A DNA stretch of 19,858 bases from Bdellovibrionales bacterium (GCA_005801425.1 SYDY01000032.1:1-19858), one strand, 5' to 3'. Shown: positions 1 to 9,745, counted from the first letter of the stretch. The notes: generated by a model not told the origin, from the sequence alone. Numbers and translations are program-made.

Positions 1-17
1 AAAGAGTAACGGTGAAT

Positions 18-60
18 ACCCGGCACCTTACCCTGGCACCTTACCCTACCCGGCACCTTA
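18..60. repeat. Short GGCACCTTA direct repeats downstream of the methyltransferase gene
   Basis: Three copies of a 13-bp unit (consensus ACCCGGCACCTTA) lie at 18-30, 31-43 and 48-60. The middle copy differs at its start (CCCTGGCACCTTA). They sit immediately beyond the stop codon of the minus-strand methyltransferase gene. No open frame was credited to them. A cluster of short GC-rich units at a gene end resembles REP-type intergenic repeats, but with one cluster cut by the window edge the family cannot be named. Confidence 0.6.
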
Positions 61-65
61 CGCCC

Positions 66-797
66 TTACGCCACAACCATCCACCTTGCCTTCAAAGTAC
101 TGTGATCGAGTTTGGATGCTTTATCGAACAACTTGATCGATTCGGGCAATATCACACGTTTTTTCATTTCACCGGTGGTGGCACCGAGTGCCAGAACCCA
201 CTCGTCCCACCAGTGTTTGGTGATCTGTGCAATGGGTTCTACGATGAAAATCGTACACCCCGAGGTAGCAGATTTTTGCAGGGTATGAAGAAACTCATGG
301 CGCGTCTCATCGGGAAGTTCATTGATCACATAGGCCAAAAGAATGGCATCCGTTGATTTCAACGAAATATTTCGCAAGGCATCACAATTTTTCTGTTGCA
401 CCTGTCCTTGAACTTTGGCGCTGCGATAAAGCCAGGTTGCTTCTTCGGCCGACCATTTTGAAGGCTCAAAGCCAAGAATCGAAGCGTTCGTACGCGCAAG
501 GCGTTGCCATACAAGTCCGGGTAACCCCGTGCCACAGCCAATATCAATAATTCTTTGGGGTTTTCCTAGTTCAAGTTCGGAGATCAGATGTTCGATCACT
601 AAGCCATGCAGTGCCGCATAATACAAACAAAAAGCGGCGCGCTTTCCTGCGCCCCAATCGTGCTGACGCATGCGATCGCGTCCTTGCACATAGGTTTGCG
701 ACAAAGCCTGTGCACCCTTTCGTATCTCTTGAAACGTTAGATTGGCCTTGTAGCGTGATTCAAGCAATGGGATCAGATCATTGACCACTGAACTCAT
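66..797 (-). CDS. SAM-dependent methyltransferase, Rsm22-like
   Basis: This 243-residue protein is a class I S-adenosylmethionine-dependent methyltransferase. Motif I reads IIDIGCGTGLPG at residues 83-94, followed by an acidic residue ending the second strand (GFEPS, E111) and a LLAYVINELP segment near 154-163. The helical N-terminal region and the NELP-type motif resemble the Rsm22/small-ribosomal-subunit methyltransferase family, which acts on or near ribosomal RNA. The C-terminal cysteine cluster of many Rsm22 proteins is absent, so the substrate is uncertain. The start ATG overlaps the helicase stop codon as ATGA, which implies translational coupling. Its pairing with an RNA helicase supports an RNA or ribosome role by inference. 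Confidence 0.8.
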   Translation of the reverse strand: MSSVVNDLIPLLESRYKANLTFQEIRKGAQALSQTYVQGRDRMRQHDWGAGKRAAFCLYYAALHGLVIEHLISELELGKPQRIIDIGCGTGLPGLVWQRLARTNASILGFEPSKWSAEEATWLYRSAKVQGQVQQKNCDALRNISLKSTDAILLAYVINELPDETRHEFLHTLQKSATSGCTIFIVEPIAQITKHWWDEWVLALGATTGEMKKRVILPESIKLFDKASKLDHSTLKARWMVVA

Positions 798-3367
798 CCG
801 CGTGCATCCTGAATGAGTTGTTCAAGGCGTGCGATGGGCTTCGCCAAGTTTTCATCGTTTGTGCGTTCTTGCAAATTTTGCAGTGCTGCCAGTGATGACG
901 ACGCGGCTTCGAGAAAGTCACGGGCAACATCAAACCAATAGCCGCCATCATCGTTGGCCACGAGCATGAGAAATCCATAACTTTTGGCGCCATCGGGCAA
1001 TTTTGCAGGGAGCAACACATGACCTGCAAATCGTTCGATGGTGTGTAGATTGCGATCCCATTCAAGCACTGCCCCGATGGGTGGACCTCGTTTGGGTTTT
1101 TCGGTGGGCCAAGGAATAAGACCAATCCATCGTGTGGCAGGAATGAGTGGTCCACAATTGAGTACCCCGTAAGGCAGCTCAAGAACCATGCGCCATTTTT
1201 GTGCGTTTCTTGGGAGTGCTGAAATTTCAACGGGTGTGATGCGTTTGGCTTGTTCTATTGTGATACGCGCAACCTGTTTGCCACGTATGTGGTGAAGCGT
1301 GATGTCTATTCCACCCAATCGAGCAGTTTTGTGGGCCTCTTCTGTTTTCTCAGGTTTTGCTGCGGCAACAGGTTTCTTTACGGTTTTGACACCATAGGTA
1401 CGTGCAAATTCGGGTGCAAATTCTGCGACGGAAGTGGGCGAAATGGCAGAAGCAAAATAGGCGTATGTTTTGCCTGAACGCATCATATCGGCGGCCACTG
1501 CAAAACGTGTTCTGCTGGACCACAAAGCCGATCCTGGATGGATCGACACGGTAAGTCCCGTCCGTGTTTCATACATAAAACCTTGGCGTGCCATGATGGT
1601 GTCTGAAAATCCTACCGTCATGCAGCGTTCCACAAGCGCGGGAGGTGTTGGCGTTTGGCCTACGAGAGCGCCCATTTCTTCAGCAATATCGGCAAGTTGG
1701 TTTTGCGCTTTGTCGATGAAGGCCATGGAATCGGCATCAAGATAATTGACGTCGCAAAATCTATGCTTATCGCTGGCCTTTTGCCACAGGTGTACCGCAC
1801 GGATGGCTGTGAGCGCATCGCCTGATTCATGGGCAAGATTACGTTGTGCTTTGCGTGCTTGTTCTTCCTCGCCTTGAGGAAAACGGTACGGACTTCGTGT
1901 GCTGAGCCATGCCGCCAAGATCAAAACATCCCGGGCATCGTGGGCATTTTCGGCAAGGGCCTCGGCCACCATGCGCGAGAGGGCAGGTGAAAGCGGAAAC
2001 GGAACCATGCGCCGGCCCACCACCGTGAGACGATGCTCTCTGTCGATGGCGCCAAGGCGTTTCAATGAGTCAAGGGCACCACGTAATTTTCGTAGGGGTG
2101 GTCTTGTGGGAAATTCAAAATGTTCCACATCTTGAATACCTAAACTGATCAGCCGCAAGACCGCTTCGGCGAGATCTACCCGCGTGATTTCTTCGGGTGT
2201 GTAGTCGATGGCCGATTCGTATTTTTGTTGATCATAGAGTCGGTAGACCACACCTGGTGCTGTACGCCCAGCACGTCCGGCACGCTGATCGGCAGAGGCT
2301 TTACTGATAAACTCTTGTCGAAGTGTGGCGACGCCAGTGCGCTCATCAAACCACGGGACTTTGGCAAGACCCGTGTCGATAACAAATCGTACATCGACGA
2401 TGGTGATTGATGTTTCTGCAATGTTGGTTGCAAGAACGATTTTACGTTTGCCTTCAAATTCGTCGAAAACAAGATGCTGTTCTTCACGCCGCAAACGACC
2501 ATAAAGCGGAATAACCACAATCGGTTGTTTTTTACAGAGAGGTAGCAGTGCTGTGCTTATTTTGTTGATCACCCCTTCGCCCGGCAAAAAAACAAGCACA
2601 TGACCAGGTTCTGTACCGGTTGCGATTAATCTAATTTTATCAACCACCTCATTGCAGAGCATTTCGTCATCGACCATTTTGAGAGATTGATGATGAATGG
2701 TGAGAGGGAAGGTTCGTGTGTCGATATCAACCACGCGAAGATTGGGTGCAACCGCTTGGAAAAATCGCTGAAAGGGTGCCACATCCATGGTGGCTGAACT
2801 TACGATCACACGAAAATCGGGTCGGTGTTTTAGCACCTCATGCAGCAGCCCAAGCGCGAAATCGATATTGAGGCTGCGCTCATGGGCTTCATCGACCATG
2901 ATGACGTCGTAATTGCTGAGATAAGGATCGGTTCGCGCCTCTTGAAGAAGAATACCATCGGTCATGATCTTGGTATGCGTGCGCGGACTTGTACAGTCGT
3001 CAAAACGAATGCTGTACCCAACCTCTTGCCCGAGCGTCACACAGTCTTCTTCCGCAATACGTGCGGCGACACTGATGGCAGCAATGCGCCGGGGTTGCGT
3101 GACACCGATGCGCAAATTGGGATTGTGATGCTGCAAAATGCGGGGCAACTGTGTGGTTTTTCCACACCCAGGGGGGCCGCGCACGATGATGACTTGGGAG
3201 TTCGCCAAGGCATCGATGATGGCGTCTTTTTGGGCATAAATAGGAAGCTGAGATGATGGTTCTGACACACAGGGGTTGTCGTTGATTTTACGGATTTTGG
3301 CAACTACGTCGCGGTCATTTAATAAAAATCCATCGCTTTGGCCTCTGATCCTTGCGTGAAATCCCAC
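794..3367 (-). CDS. DEAH-box ATP-dependent RNA helicase, HrpA-type
   Basis: This 857-residue superfamily 2 helicase has all the core motifs: Walker A GPPGCGKTT at residues 64-72, DEAH at 159-162, SAT at 191-193, TNIAETSITI at 314-323, and QRAGRAGR at 361-368. A winged-helix/ratchet region follows. Then comes an OB-fold-like segment (around ARQGFMYETRTGLTVSIHPGS) typical of HrpA/DHX proteins. It is much shorter than HrpA of enterobacteria (about 1300 residues), and its last 170 residues do not resemble the HrpB C-terminal domain that I know. It should unwind RNA or remodel ribonucleoproteins in the cytoplasm. The start is a GTG with no clear ribosome-binding site; an in-frame GTG at 3268 is an alternative that keeps the whole helicase core. 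It is the first gene of an operon with the methyltransferase. Confidence 0.9.
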   Translation of the reverse strand: MGFHARIRGQSDGFLLNDRDVVAKIRKINDNPCVSEPSSQLPIYAQKDAIIDALANSQVIIVRGPPGCGKTTQLPRILQHHNPNLRIGVTQPRRIAAISVAARIAEEDCVTLGQEVGYSIRFDDCTSPRTHTKIMTDGILLQEARTDPYLSNYDVIMVDEAHERSLNIDFALGLLHEVLKHRPDFRVIVSSATMDVAPFQRFFQAVAPNLRVVDIDTRTFPLTIHHQSLKMVDDEMLCNEVVDKIRLIATGTEPGHVLVFLPGEGVINKISTALLPLCKKQPIVVIPLYGRLRREEQHLVFDEFEGKRKIVLATNIAETSITIVDVRFVIDTGLAKVPWFDERTGVATLRQEFISKASADQRAGRAGRTAPGVVYRLYDQQKYESAIDYTPEEITRVDLAEAVLRLISLGIQDVEHFEFPTRPPLRKLRGALDSLKRLGAIDREHRLTVVGRRMVPFPLSPALSRMVAEALAENAHDARDVLILAAWLSTRSPYRFPQGEEEQARKAQRNLAHESGDALTAIRAVHLWQKASDKHRFCDVNYLDADSMAFIDKAQNQLADIAEEMGALVGQTPTPPALVERCMTVGFSDTIMARQGFMYETRTGLTVSIHPGSALWSSRTRFAVAADMMRSGKTYAYFASAISPTSVAEFAPEFARTYGVKTVKKPVAAAKPEKTEEAHKTARLGGIDITLHHIRGKQVARITIEQAKRITPVEISALPRNAQKWRMVLELPYGVLNCGPLIPATRWIGLIPWPTEKPKRGPPIGAVLEWDRNLHTIERFAGHVLLPAKLPDGAKSYGFLMLVANDDGGYWFDVARDFLEAASSSLAALQNLQERTNDENLAKPIARLEQLIQDARG

Positions 3368-3431
3368 AACACAAAGAGCAACGCGGTGCTACACTTAAGG
3401 AGCAGACTAAGCTCTAGGTAGGATTAACACT

Positions 3432-6400
3432 ATGCCCTCCGCCATTCATGTTTTCGCACCCCAGCTTCGCAAAATTGAAGTCGCTTCTTCGGCGTTAACA
3501 AACCATCCGGACCCAAGCCAAGCATCGTTGCAGGATATCGATGAGGGTTTGGCAGCGGCACTCGAAATTTTGGAATCGCCTGAAGCACTTGAGATCCGTA
3601 CCGAACTTGCAACACGATTTATGTCTTCCGTGCAAACGTTGCTTAATGCACGTGTGGGCAATGTGGCCTTGCGGCAGTCGCTTGCGAAGGTCGCCTCTGA
3701 ATTTTTGACCACGCAACATGAAATGTACGGCAGTTCAGCGCATCGTGTGCCAGGTGCCTCTGTCTTGGTGGCGCAAACAAAATCGGTGCTTGCCGAAACG
3801 CATCTGGCACAGCGCGATATGTCGATTACAAGTCAACTGATTAATATGGAAGTCAATGCTTTGACGCATCTTAAAGAGGCACAAACATTGTATTTGGCAC
3901 GCCCAGAGCTGAGCACGTTTGGGAAGTTTGTGGATTCATTGCGCGGTCTTTTCGGAGGGAAAACAGCGCAAGCACGTTTTATCAAAAGCGCCAATGCAAC
4001 GCTTGCAGCCTATGCTGAGTCCCACGAAGACGAATTGTGTGCGTTATTTACACGTGTTTCTCCTGATGTTGTCATGGATGGTCTTCGGGATATTGTTAAA
4101 GAATCAAATCCAGAACTTGCCCACCCAGAAAATACCGAAGCACGTGAAGAATTGACCCATATGATGTTTGTGGGTTTGCGTGACGGCGTGCGTGAAGAGC
4201 GTTTTGCTTCGTATTTGCGTACTTCTTCAGAAGTGGCAGCACCGTTTCATGCCACGATTGATGCAATAAAAATACAGATTGCTTCATCACCAGACACCGT
4301 GGTTGGAGAAGTGCAGAAAAGTATCGATGATCTGTACATGCGCATGCGTGATGACCATGCGATGACACCGGAAGATCTCCGAAGTATTGCGGCTGATTTG
4401 CGGGATGTACAGCATGTTCTGTGGACTCGCATGGGCCTTGTTGCAAATCGTCAACAATTGTCCACCGAGGCCATGGACAGGTTTCGCCAGCGCATCGAAC
4501 AAACAGCGCATGTGAACACTTCGGCATCGGAAGTGATGTGGCAACAGGCTTTGGAAACGCTTGATGGGATGGCAGAAGAAATAACCCTCGACCCCCATCT
4601 CCTTGAAAAAGATGCAGTCATCATCGAAGATCATCGCGCCAAGATCACCGGTGGGCTTCATGCAACTCTGCGCGCATCTCTCTCGGCTCGCCATGGTATT
4701 TTGGGTCAGGCATCTTCTTTGGCGGTTTCCGCTGATGTGGATACCGCAACATTAACTGAGGCCGTGGGTGCATTGCGCGCATTGCGTGACAAAGCTTCGG
4801 CGCTTTCTGGGATTTTGGACGAACACCGAGCCCAAGCCATGGAGGGTGTCGACAAGCTTTACGAAAGCCATGCCGCACGGCTTGCACAAGCCACCGATAC
4901 GGCCGATGCCTTTCATAAAGAACTTAAGGGAATTGATCATGATCTTGCCTTAGGGAAAATAAAAACTTCCAAAGCCTTGGATATATTGGTCTCCGTGGAA
5001 AACCGTATTAAATTTGCACCTCTAACGCGCGATCAACGCGCATCGCTTGCAGCCCAAGTGCAAGCCACCATGAAAATTCTTGGTGCGCGCATTGAAGCCG
5101 AATGCAAAGCCGTGGGGATTTTTAAAACACGTATTGCAGAATTATCGTCGGGTTTTGACAGCGATGATGCAATGGGTATTTGCCGAAAATACGATGCCTT
5201 GGTTGAAATGGGTTCAACATTAAAGTCCCATCCTTATTTATCCGAAGATGCAAAAACGTTGCTTGCGCGGACGATTTCAGAAGCCAAATCACGTTTTAAA
5301 GGCCTTATTCCTGCGGCGCGTAAAACGGAATTTTTCGATAAACTTGGGCCTATGGGACGTACGGATCTTAATACTTTGTATGCTCGTGGGTTTCTTGATC
5401 TTGCGCGACGTGAACCCCAGATGATCGAAATGTTTTTGACTCGGCTTGTTGAAACAACGGGTTCCATGCGCAAGGGTGAAATAGATCCCATGTTGCATGA
5501 TCTCGTCACAGGCGATCATGCCATGACACGTTTGATGTTGGGCAACGATCTTGCGTGGGAAAATGTTGCGGTTGAGTTGATGACCCTAGCAGCCCGCGAT
5601 GCTTCAAATTCACCCCAAGAGTTGGATGAGGCAAAACAAAAAATCGAACTTTCCCATGCCTTGGTCACCACCAAGCAGCATTTGGCCGATACGCTCTTGC
5701 GTCAGCGTGCGCTTGGGATCTTGCCTGGAACAAAATATGCCAACAGCTTTCAAGCCCTCTTGTTTGACGCACAAACGCTTAAAGCGCTGCGTTCATTGGC
5801 AGGCGAGCAAAAGCTTAAAAATATCGAAGTGTTGGTGGGCAATCTCGCCCTGATGGATGTCGCTCAAAGCACAGGCGATATCATGTTAAAAACACCCGAG
5901 GCGCAAAAACGCGCCTTAGAAGCACTTAAAGTCTTGGGACTTGAGGGACGGGACTTTGAAGAGATCCAACGTACGGCACGTCAAGGCTTTTCAAGTTTTG
6001 GTGCGGTTCGTGACACACTCCAAGTGATCGATGTCTTTGCGAAAAAATTCGGTGATTCGTCTTTGGCGGTCGATCTCTTCAAGAAAGCCATCGAATCAAC
6101 GCCCCGTTTTAAGGCCGAAAAAACGCTTGGCGTGATCATGCAAAATGTTACCCATGCACGAAGTGCTGCGCAAATGGGTTTGCATTCTGAAGTGGTGGCT
6201 GGGGCCTTTGGTGAAACACTCCTGGCCTCAAAAACAGGGATCGCCAAGCATTTTTTATCGTTGAATACGCTGGGCGACAGGTTAGAGGTGCTTCAACGCG
6301 AACATCAACAGGCCCTTGATGCACTTGACTCGCTTAATACGGCTTTGGGCGAAACGCGTTTTGATGAGATCAAAAAGAAAAAATCAACCAAAGGATTGGA

Positions 6401-8333
6401 TAGTAATCGCTTGGTGTTGGAATTTGCAGCACTTGAACAACTCAAATCAACGGCATCGTCCTCTGAGGTGGCATCGATACAGCGTCAACAAGATGCGATC
6501 AGAGCGAGTCTGAGTACGTTTAGCACCACCGATGGACATCGTACGCGTGGTGTGATGAAAAAAGACAGCAAAGATGCAGATAAAATTTTGGTTTATGCTG
6601 CATCGGGAAAACCAGAAACGCGTGTACGTTATCTTGAATTGCAACGTGAAAAGTCGCGTTTGACATCACAGATTTCGATGCTTGAAAAAGAAATTTCAAG
6701 TATTGAAAAAGATCAAAATGCACTTCTTGCACCGGCAAAGAATAGCATCAAACACGTTTTGCGTGCGGTGGTTCTCAATCGTTTTATTCAAGAAGGTGCC
6801 AACGTACGTACGTTTGGGTCCATGCTTCAGAAAACAAACGAGGGGGATGCAGCACGCTATGCAGCGTTTCATGATGCATGCATGGCCGATGTTGCGGCTC
6901 TGGGATTGGATGCCAAGGTTTTTAAACCCACGATTGAACGCTTTTTCTCCAAGCTGTCAGAACGTGGTTTTGATGAAAGCGTGTTGGTCGAATGGGGTAA
7001 AAAAGAGGTCCTTACCGACGATGTTGCGGCCCTTGAAAAAGAGATCCTGAAACTTCGCAAACGCTCACCCGAAATAGAAATGATGCTGGCGCGTCAAGAG
7101 AAGCAAGGAAGCGTGGTGCAGCTTGTGGGTGGTTTGAAGGAACACGACAAATTCGAAATCCGTTTTGGCACCAAGTTGCATATTGAACCGGCGATCCCAA
7201 CCGATCCTTTGGGACTCACAGATCTTGCAGCGGCTTTGGATCTCCAAGTGGACCACAGCATGCGTGTGCAGCGGGGTCTTGGTGATCGCTATACAGTGCT
7301 CATCAAAGGCGGTGTGGGTGCCGGTGTGAGTGTTGGATTTGGTGCATTCTTAAATGCACTGTCATTTTCGGCGGGCTATTCGGCCACATCAACACGGGGC
7401 ATTGCGCTGACGTTTGACAATGCAGAAGCATGTCAGGCTTTTCTTGGTGCGGTGGTGACCGGTGATGTTCCGCGTGATGCACTCAAAGATGTGGTGGTCG
7501 TGCATCAAGTGAAAGGTCGAACCGGTGAAACGCGCCTGGGGGCCGAACTGAAGCTTCCTAAAGTGATCCCTAATTTGCCTATTTTTGATTCAGGCAGCGG
7601 AAAATGGCCTGAAGGTTCAGACTCTGTTGTCTTTAAAGTGTTGAATATGGGCATTTCTTCTTCTGCATCACACCGCACTGAAAGTATGGTGACGCGCAAT
7701 GCGCAAGGCGAAACCCGCGAGTCTACAATAACGCGTGAAGTAAGTGTGGCAATCGAGGATCAAGGACACGTCCAAAAAATCGCAAAGCTTGGGCAAAAAC
7801 TCATCAATGTGGCCCGAAAAAAAGATGGTGAGATGGAGCTTGCGGCGGGTGTTACCGTGGAACGTACGACCTCGATCCGTCAGCATGTGGCCTATGGCAT
7901 TCTGACGAGCGCAAGCAGTGCCAGTCGTTCTATCATGTGTGGTAGAAATCCTGCGGTGAGTATGGTTGCTGGTTTGCCACGGGACTTGACGGGACTCCCT
8001 GAAGAAGATCCACGCACCCAAGCCATTGCACGTTTGGCAGAACTTGCAGAAGAAGGCGATCGTGTGGTGGTTGAATATGCGATCCACGAGCATGCAGCCA
8101 TTACAATCAATGCTTTACTGCGTGATGGAAAAACAGACAAAGCATGCGAAATGTTGAACGATCTTGATGCAAACTACGCACCACGATCTATTGCATTACA
8201 AACACGGCGAGAACTTTCCAAAGAGAAATCACTCAAAATATCTGCGGGACCAGTTCCTGCAGGTTTAGGCGTGAGTCTATTTGCTGAAACGTCGCACGAA
8301 GAAACGCTTTACAGCGTTTCTCTTGCAGATTGA
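3432..8333 (+). CDS. Giant helical protein of unknown function with strand-rich C-terminus
   Basis: This protein of 1633 residues is not recognised. It starts at an ATG preceded by an AGGTAGGA ribosome-binding site about 8 nt upstream. No signal peptide or clear membrane helix is visible. Roughly residues 1-1230 are Ala/Leu/Glu/Lys-rich and look almost wholly alpha-helical, with likely coiled coils near 1058-1098 and 1201-1226. After that the character changes: near 1293-1307 there is a glycine-rich alternating stretch (GGVGAGVSVGFGAF), followed by segments with a strand-like alternating pattern. The protein ends with another such segment (AGLGVSLFAE, then YSVSLAD). This could be a cytoplasmic scaffold, or a large secreted effector in which a helical body carries a membrane-active beta region (the AvrE/DspE type III effectors come to mind). 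That comparison rests on composition only. The gene stands alone, divergent from the helicase, and its 3' end overlaps the ligase gene. Confidence 0.85.
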   Translation: MPSAIHVFAPQLRKIEVASSALTNHPDPSQASLQDIDEGLAAALEILESPEALEIRTELATRFMSSVQTLLNARVGNVALRQSLAKVASEFLTTQHEMYGSSAHRVPGASVLVAQTKSVLAETHLAQRDMSITSQLINMEVNALTHLKEAQTLYLARPELSTFGKFVDSLRGLFGGKTAQARFIKSANATLAAYAESHEDELCALFTRVSPDVVMDGLRDIVKESNPELAHPENTEAREELTHMMFVGLRDGVREERFASYLRTSSEVAAPFHATIDAIKIQIASSPDTVVGEVQKSIDDLYMRMRDDHAMTPEDLRSIAADLRDVQHVLWTRMGLVANRQQLSTEAMDRFRQRIEQTAHVNTSASEVMWQQALETLDGMAEEITLDPHLLEKDAVIIEDHRAKITGGLHATLRASLSARHGILGQASSLAVSADVDTATLTEAVGALRALRDKASALSGILDEHRAQAMEGVDKLYESHAARLAQATDTADAFHKELKGIDHDLALGKIKTSKALDILVSVENRIKFAPLTRDQRASLAAQVQATMKILGARIEAECKAVGIFKTRIAELSSGFDSDDAMGICRKYDALVEMGSTLKSHPYLSEDAKTLLARTISEAKSRFKGLIPAARKTEFFDKLGPMGRTDLNTLYARGFLDLARREPQMIEMFLTRLVETTGSMRKGEIDPMLHDLVTGDHAMTRLMLGNDLAWENVAVELMTLAARDASNSPQELDEAKQKIELSHALVTTKQHLADTLLRQRALGILPGTKYANSFQALLFDAQTLKALRSLAGEQKLKNIEVLVGNLALMDVAQSTGDIMLKTPEAQKRALEALKVLGLEGRDFEEIQRTARQGFSSFGAVRDTLQVIDVFAKKFGDSSLAVDLFKKAIESTPRFKAEKTLGVIMQNVTHARSAAQMGLHSEVVAGAFGETLLASKTGIAKHFLSLNTLGDRLEVLQREHQQALDALDSLNTALGETRFDEIKKKKSTKGLDSNRLVLEFAALEQLKSTASSSEVASIQRQQDAIRASLSTFSTTDGHRTRGVMKKDSKDADKILVYAASGKPETRVRYLELQREKSRLTSQISMLEKEISSIEKDQNALLAPAKNSIKHVLRAVVLNRFIQEGANVRTFGSMLQKTNEGDAARYAAFHDACMADVAALGLDAKVFKPTIERFFSKLSERGFDESVLVEWGKKEVLTDDVAALEKEILKLRKRSPEIEMMLARQEKQGSVVQLVGGLKEHDKFEIRFGTKLHIEPAIPTDPLGLTDLAAALDLQVDHSMRVQRGLGDRYTVLIKGGVGAGVSVGFGAFLNALSFSAGYSATSTRGIALTFDNAEACQAFLGAVVTGDVPRDALKDVVVVHQVKGRTGETRLGAELKLPKVIPNLPIFDSGSGKWPEGSDSVVFKVLNMGISSSASHRTESMVTRNAQGETRESTITREVSVAIEDQGHVQKIAKLGQKLINVARKKDGEMELAAGVTVERTTSIRQHVAYGILTSASSASRSIMCGRNPAVSMVAGLPRDLTGLPEEDPRTQAIARLAELAEEGDRVVVEYAIHEHAAITINALLRDGKTDKACEMLNDLDANYAPRSIALQTRRELSKEKSLKISAGPVPAGLGVSLFAETSHEETLYSVSLAD
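8301..8320. terminator. Stem-loop in the overlap of two convergent genes
   Basis: An 8-bp perfect inverted repeat (GAAACGCT, loop TTAC, AGCGTTTC) is extended by one A-T pair outside. It lies across the region where the giant gene and the ligase gene overlap tail-to-tail, and the ligase stop codon begins in the loop. The position suits a bidirectional terminator. Neither side has a strong T-run, so intrinsic termination is not certain; the hairpin may instead protect both mRNA 3' ends. Confidence 0.5.
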
Positions 8334-9676
8334 TAACGATATTCTTCGGTCATTCGTCCAATCGCATCGATTCCACCTTTGCGGAAAGCTGCGATGGATA
8401 GATCGGCACGGGATGTGCCTTTGTCGATCATTTCATGCAATGGTGCCAAAAAACGGGTTTCATCGCGTCCCTTGACATCGCGTACGGCACGCGCGCGCAA
8501 ACCGTTTTCTGCAAGTTGAAGCAGTGTTTTTGAAAATTCCATAAATTGTAGTTCGCCAACATGTCCATGCAATCCATCGCGCGCTGAGCTCATGCGCAGA
8601 TTTTGGATCATTTGTGCATCCCAGCCTTGAATGAGATCCGTTGCTGCATCGAGCGATGCCTGATGATACAAAAGTCCAACCCAAAATGCGCCGAGTGCTG
8701 GCACCATTTCTTGCGGGCCCCCATCGGCACCACGCATTTCTAAAAATTGTTTTAAACGAACTTCAGGAAAGAGGGTGGTGAGATGATTTTCCCAATCGGC
8801 CTTGGTGGGATATTGTTTTGGCAGGGCGGGGAGTTTTCCATTCATAAAATCACGAAATGATTGACCTGCTGCAGAGATGTAATGTCCATCTCTGTAAACA
8901 AAAAACATGGGAACATCGAGTGCATAATCTACGTAACGCTCAAATCCCGCATTTTTTTCAAACATCATAGGAAGCGATCCACACCGTTCATTGTCGGTAT
9001 CTGTCCAGGTGAGGGCGCGCAAACTTTGATACGTGCTGAGTTGTCCATTGTGGATGGGTGAGTTGGCAAACAGTGCGGTAGCAAAAGGTTGCAGTGCCAA
9101 TCCAACGCGCATTTTCTGCAGCATGTCGGCTTCGCTAGAAAAATCGAGATTGACTTGGATCGTGCATGTTCGATGCATCATATCAAGTCCACGTGTCCCT
9201 TTTGTCGGGAGATAGTCCCGCATGATGGCGTAGCGTGCCTTGGGGACACGTGCGCATTCGGCAAGTTCCCAATGGGGGTGGAATCCCCATGCACAAAACG
9301 CCATGCCCAAGCCTTCGGAGGCCAATTCCAGATCACGGATATGACGTTGTAATTCAATCGCGGTTTCGTGAATATTGGCTAGAGGGGCACCGGATAATTC
9401 AAATTGACATGCGGGTTCGAGAGTTATCGATGCGTTATTGTGCGAAAGTGCAATGATGTTGCTTCCTTCAAGGACAGGCGTCCACTGGCGTGCACATAAG
9501 CGGTGTAGCAAGGCAGAGACGCCAAGATCGCCTTCATAGGGCACGGGCTGTCCTGTGCTTGGCCTATAGACGAATTTTTCATGTTCCGTACCTATGCGCC
9601 ACGCAGATGGAGGTTTGCATCCTGATTCGAGATGTTGCACCAAATCGTTTCTGGTTAAGATCGGTGTTGCTTGCAT
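8309..9676 (-). CDS. gshA: Glutamate--cysteine ligase, plant/alphaproteobacterial type
   Basis: This 455-residue enzyme catalyses ATP-dependent formation of gamma-glutamylcysteine, the first step of glutathione synthesis. Characteristic segments of the plant-type (class 3) family are visible: WRIGTEHEKF at residues 26-35, EPACQFELSG at 87-96, RTCTIQVNLDFS at 169-180, and FLEMRGADGG further on. The length is normal for the family (about 450). The ATG at 9676 has a GAGGG ribosome-binding site 4-5 nt upstream. Glutathione synthetase, the partner enzyme, is not in the window. The 3' end overlaps the giant gene by 25 bp. The symbol follows function; this family is unrelated in sequence to E. coli GshA. 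Confidence 0.93.
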   Translation of the reverse strand: MQATPILTRNDLVQHLESGCKPPSAWRIGTEHEKFVYRPSTGQPVPYEGDLGVSALLHRLCARQWTPVLEGSNIIALSHNNASITLEPACQFELSGAPLANIHETAIELQRHIRDLELASEGLGMAFCAWGFHPHWELAECARVPKARYAIMRDYLPTKGTRGLDMMHRTCTIQVNLDFSSEADMLQKMRVGLALQPFATALFANSPIHNGQLSTYQSLRALTWTDTDNERCGSLPMMFEKNAGFERYVDYALDVPMFFVYRDGHYISAAGQSFRDFMNGKLPALPKQYPTKADWENHLTTLFPEVRLKQFLEMRGADGGPQEMVPALGAFWVGLLYHQASLDAATDLIQGWDAQMIQNLRMSSARDGLHGHVGELQFMEFSKTLLQLAENGLRARAVRDVKGRDETRFLAPLHEMIDKGTSRADLSIAAFRKGGIDAIGRMTEEYRYQSARETL

Positions 9677-9745
9677 GGCGCCCTCGCTTATTTTGGATTA
9701 GGATATGACAGCCTCACTCTGAGAAGTCTACCGCGCGGCATATGC

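Noticed and set aside
9089-9352. Plus-strand Cys/His-containing open frame opposite the glutamate-cysteine ligase
   Set aside because: Shadow of a well-conserved gene on the other strand, with no start signal; the apparent Cys/His content is incidental.
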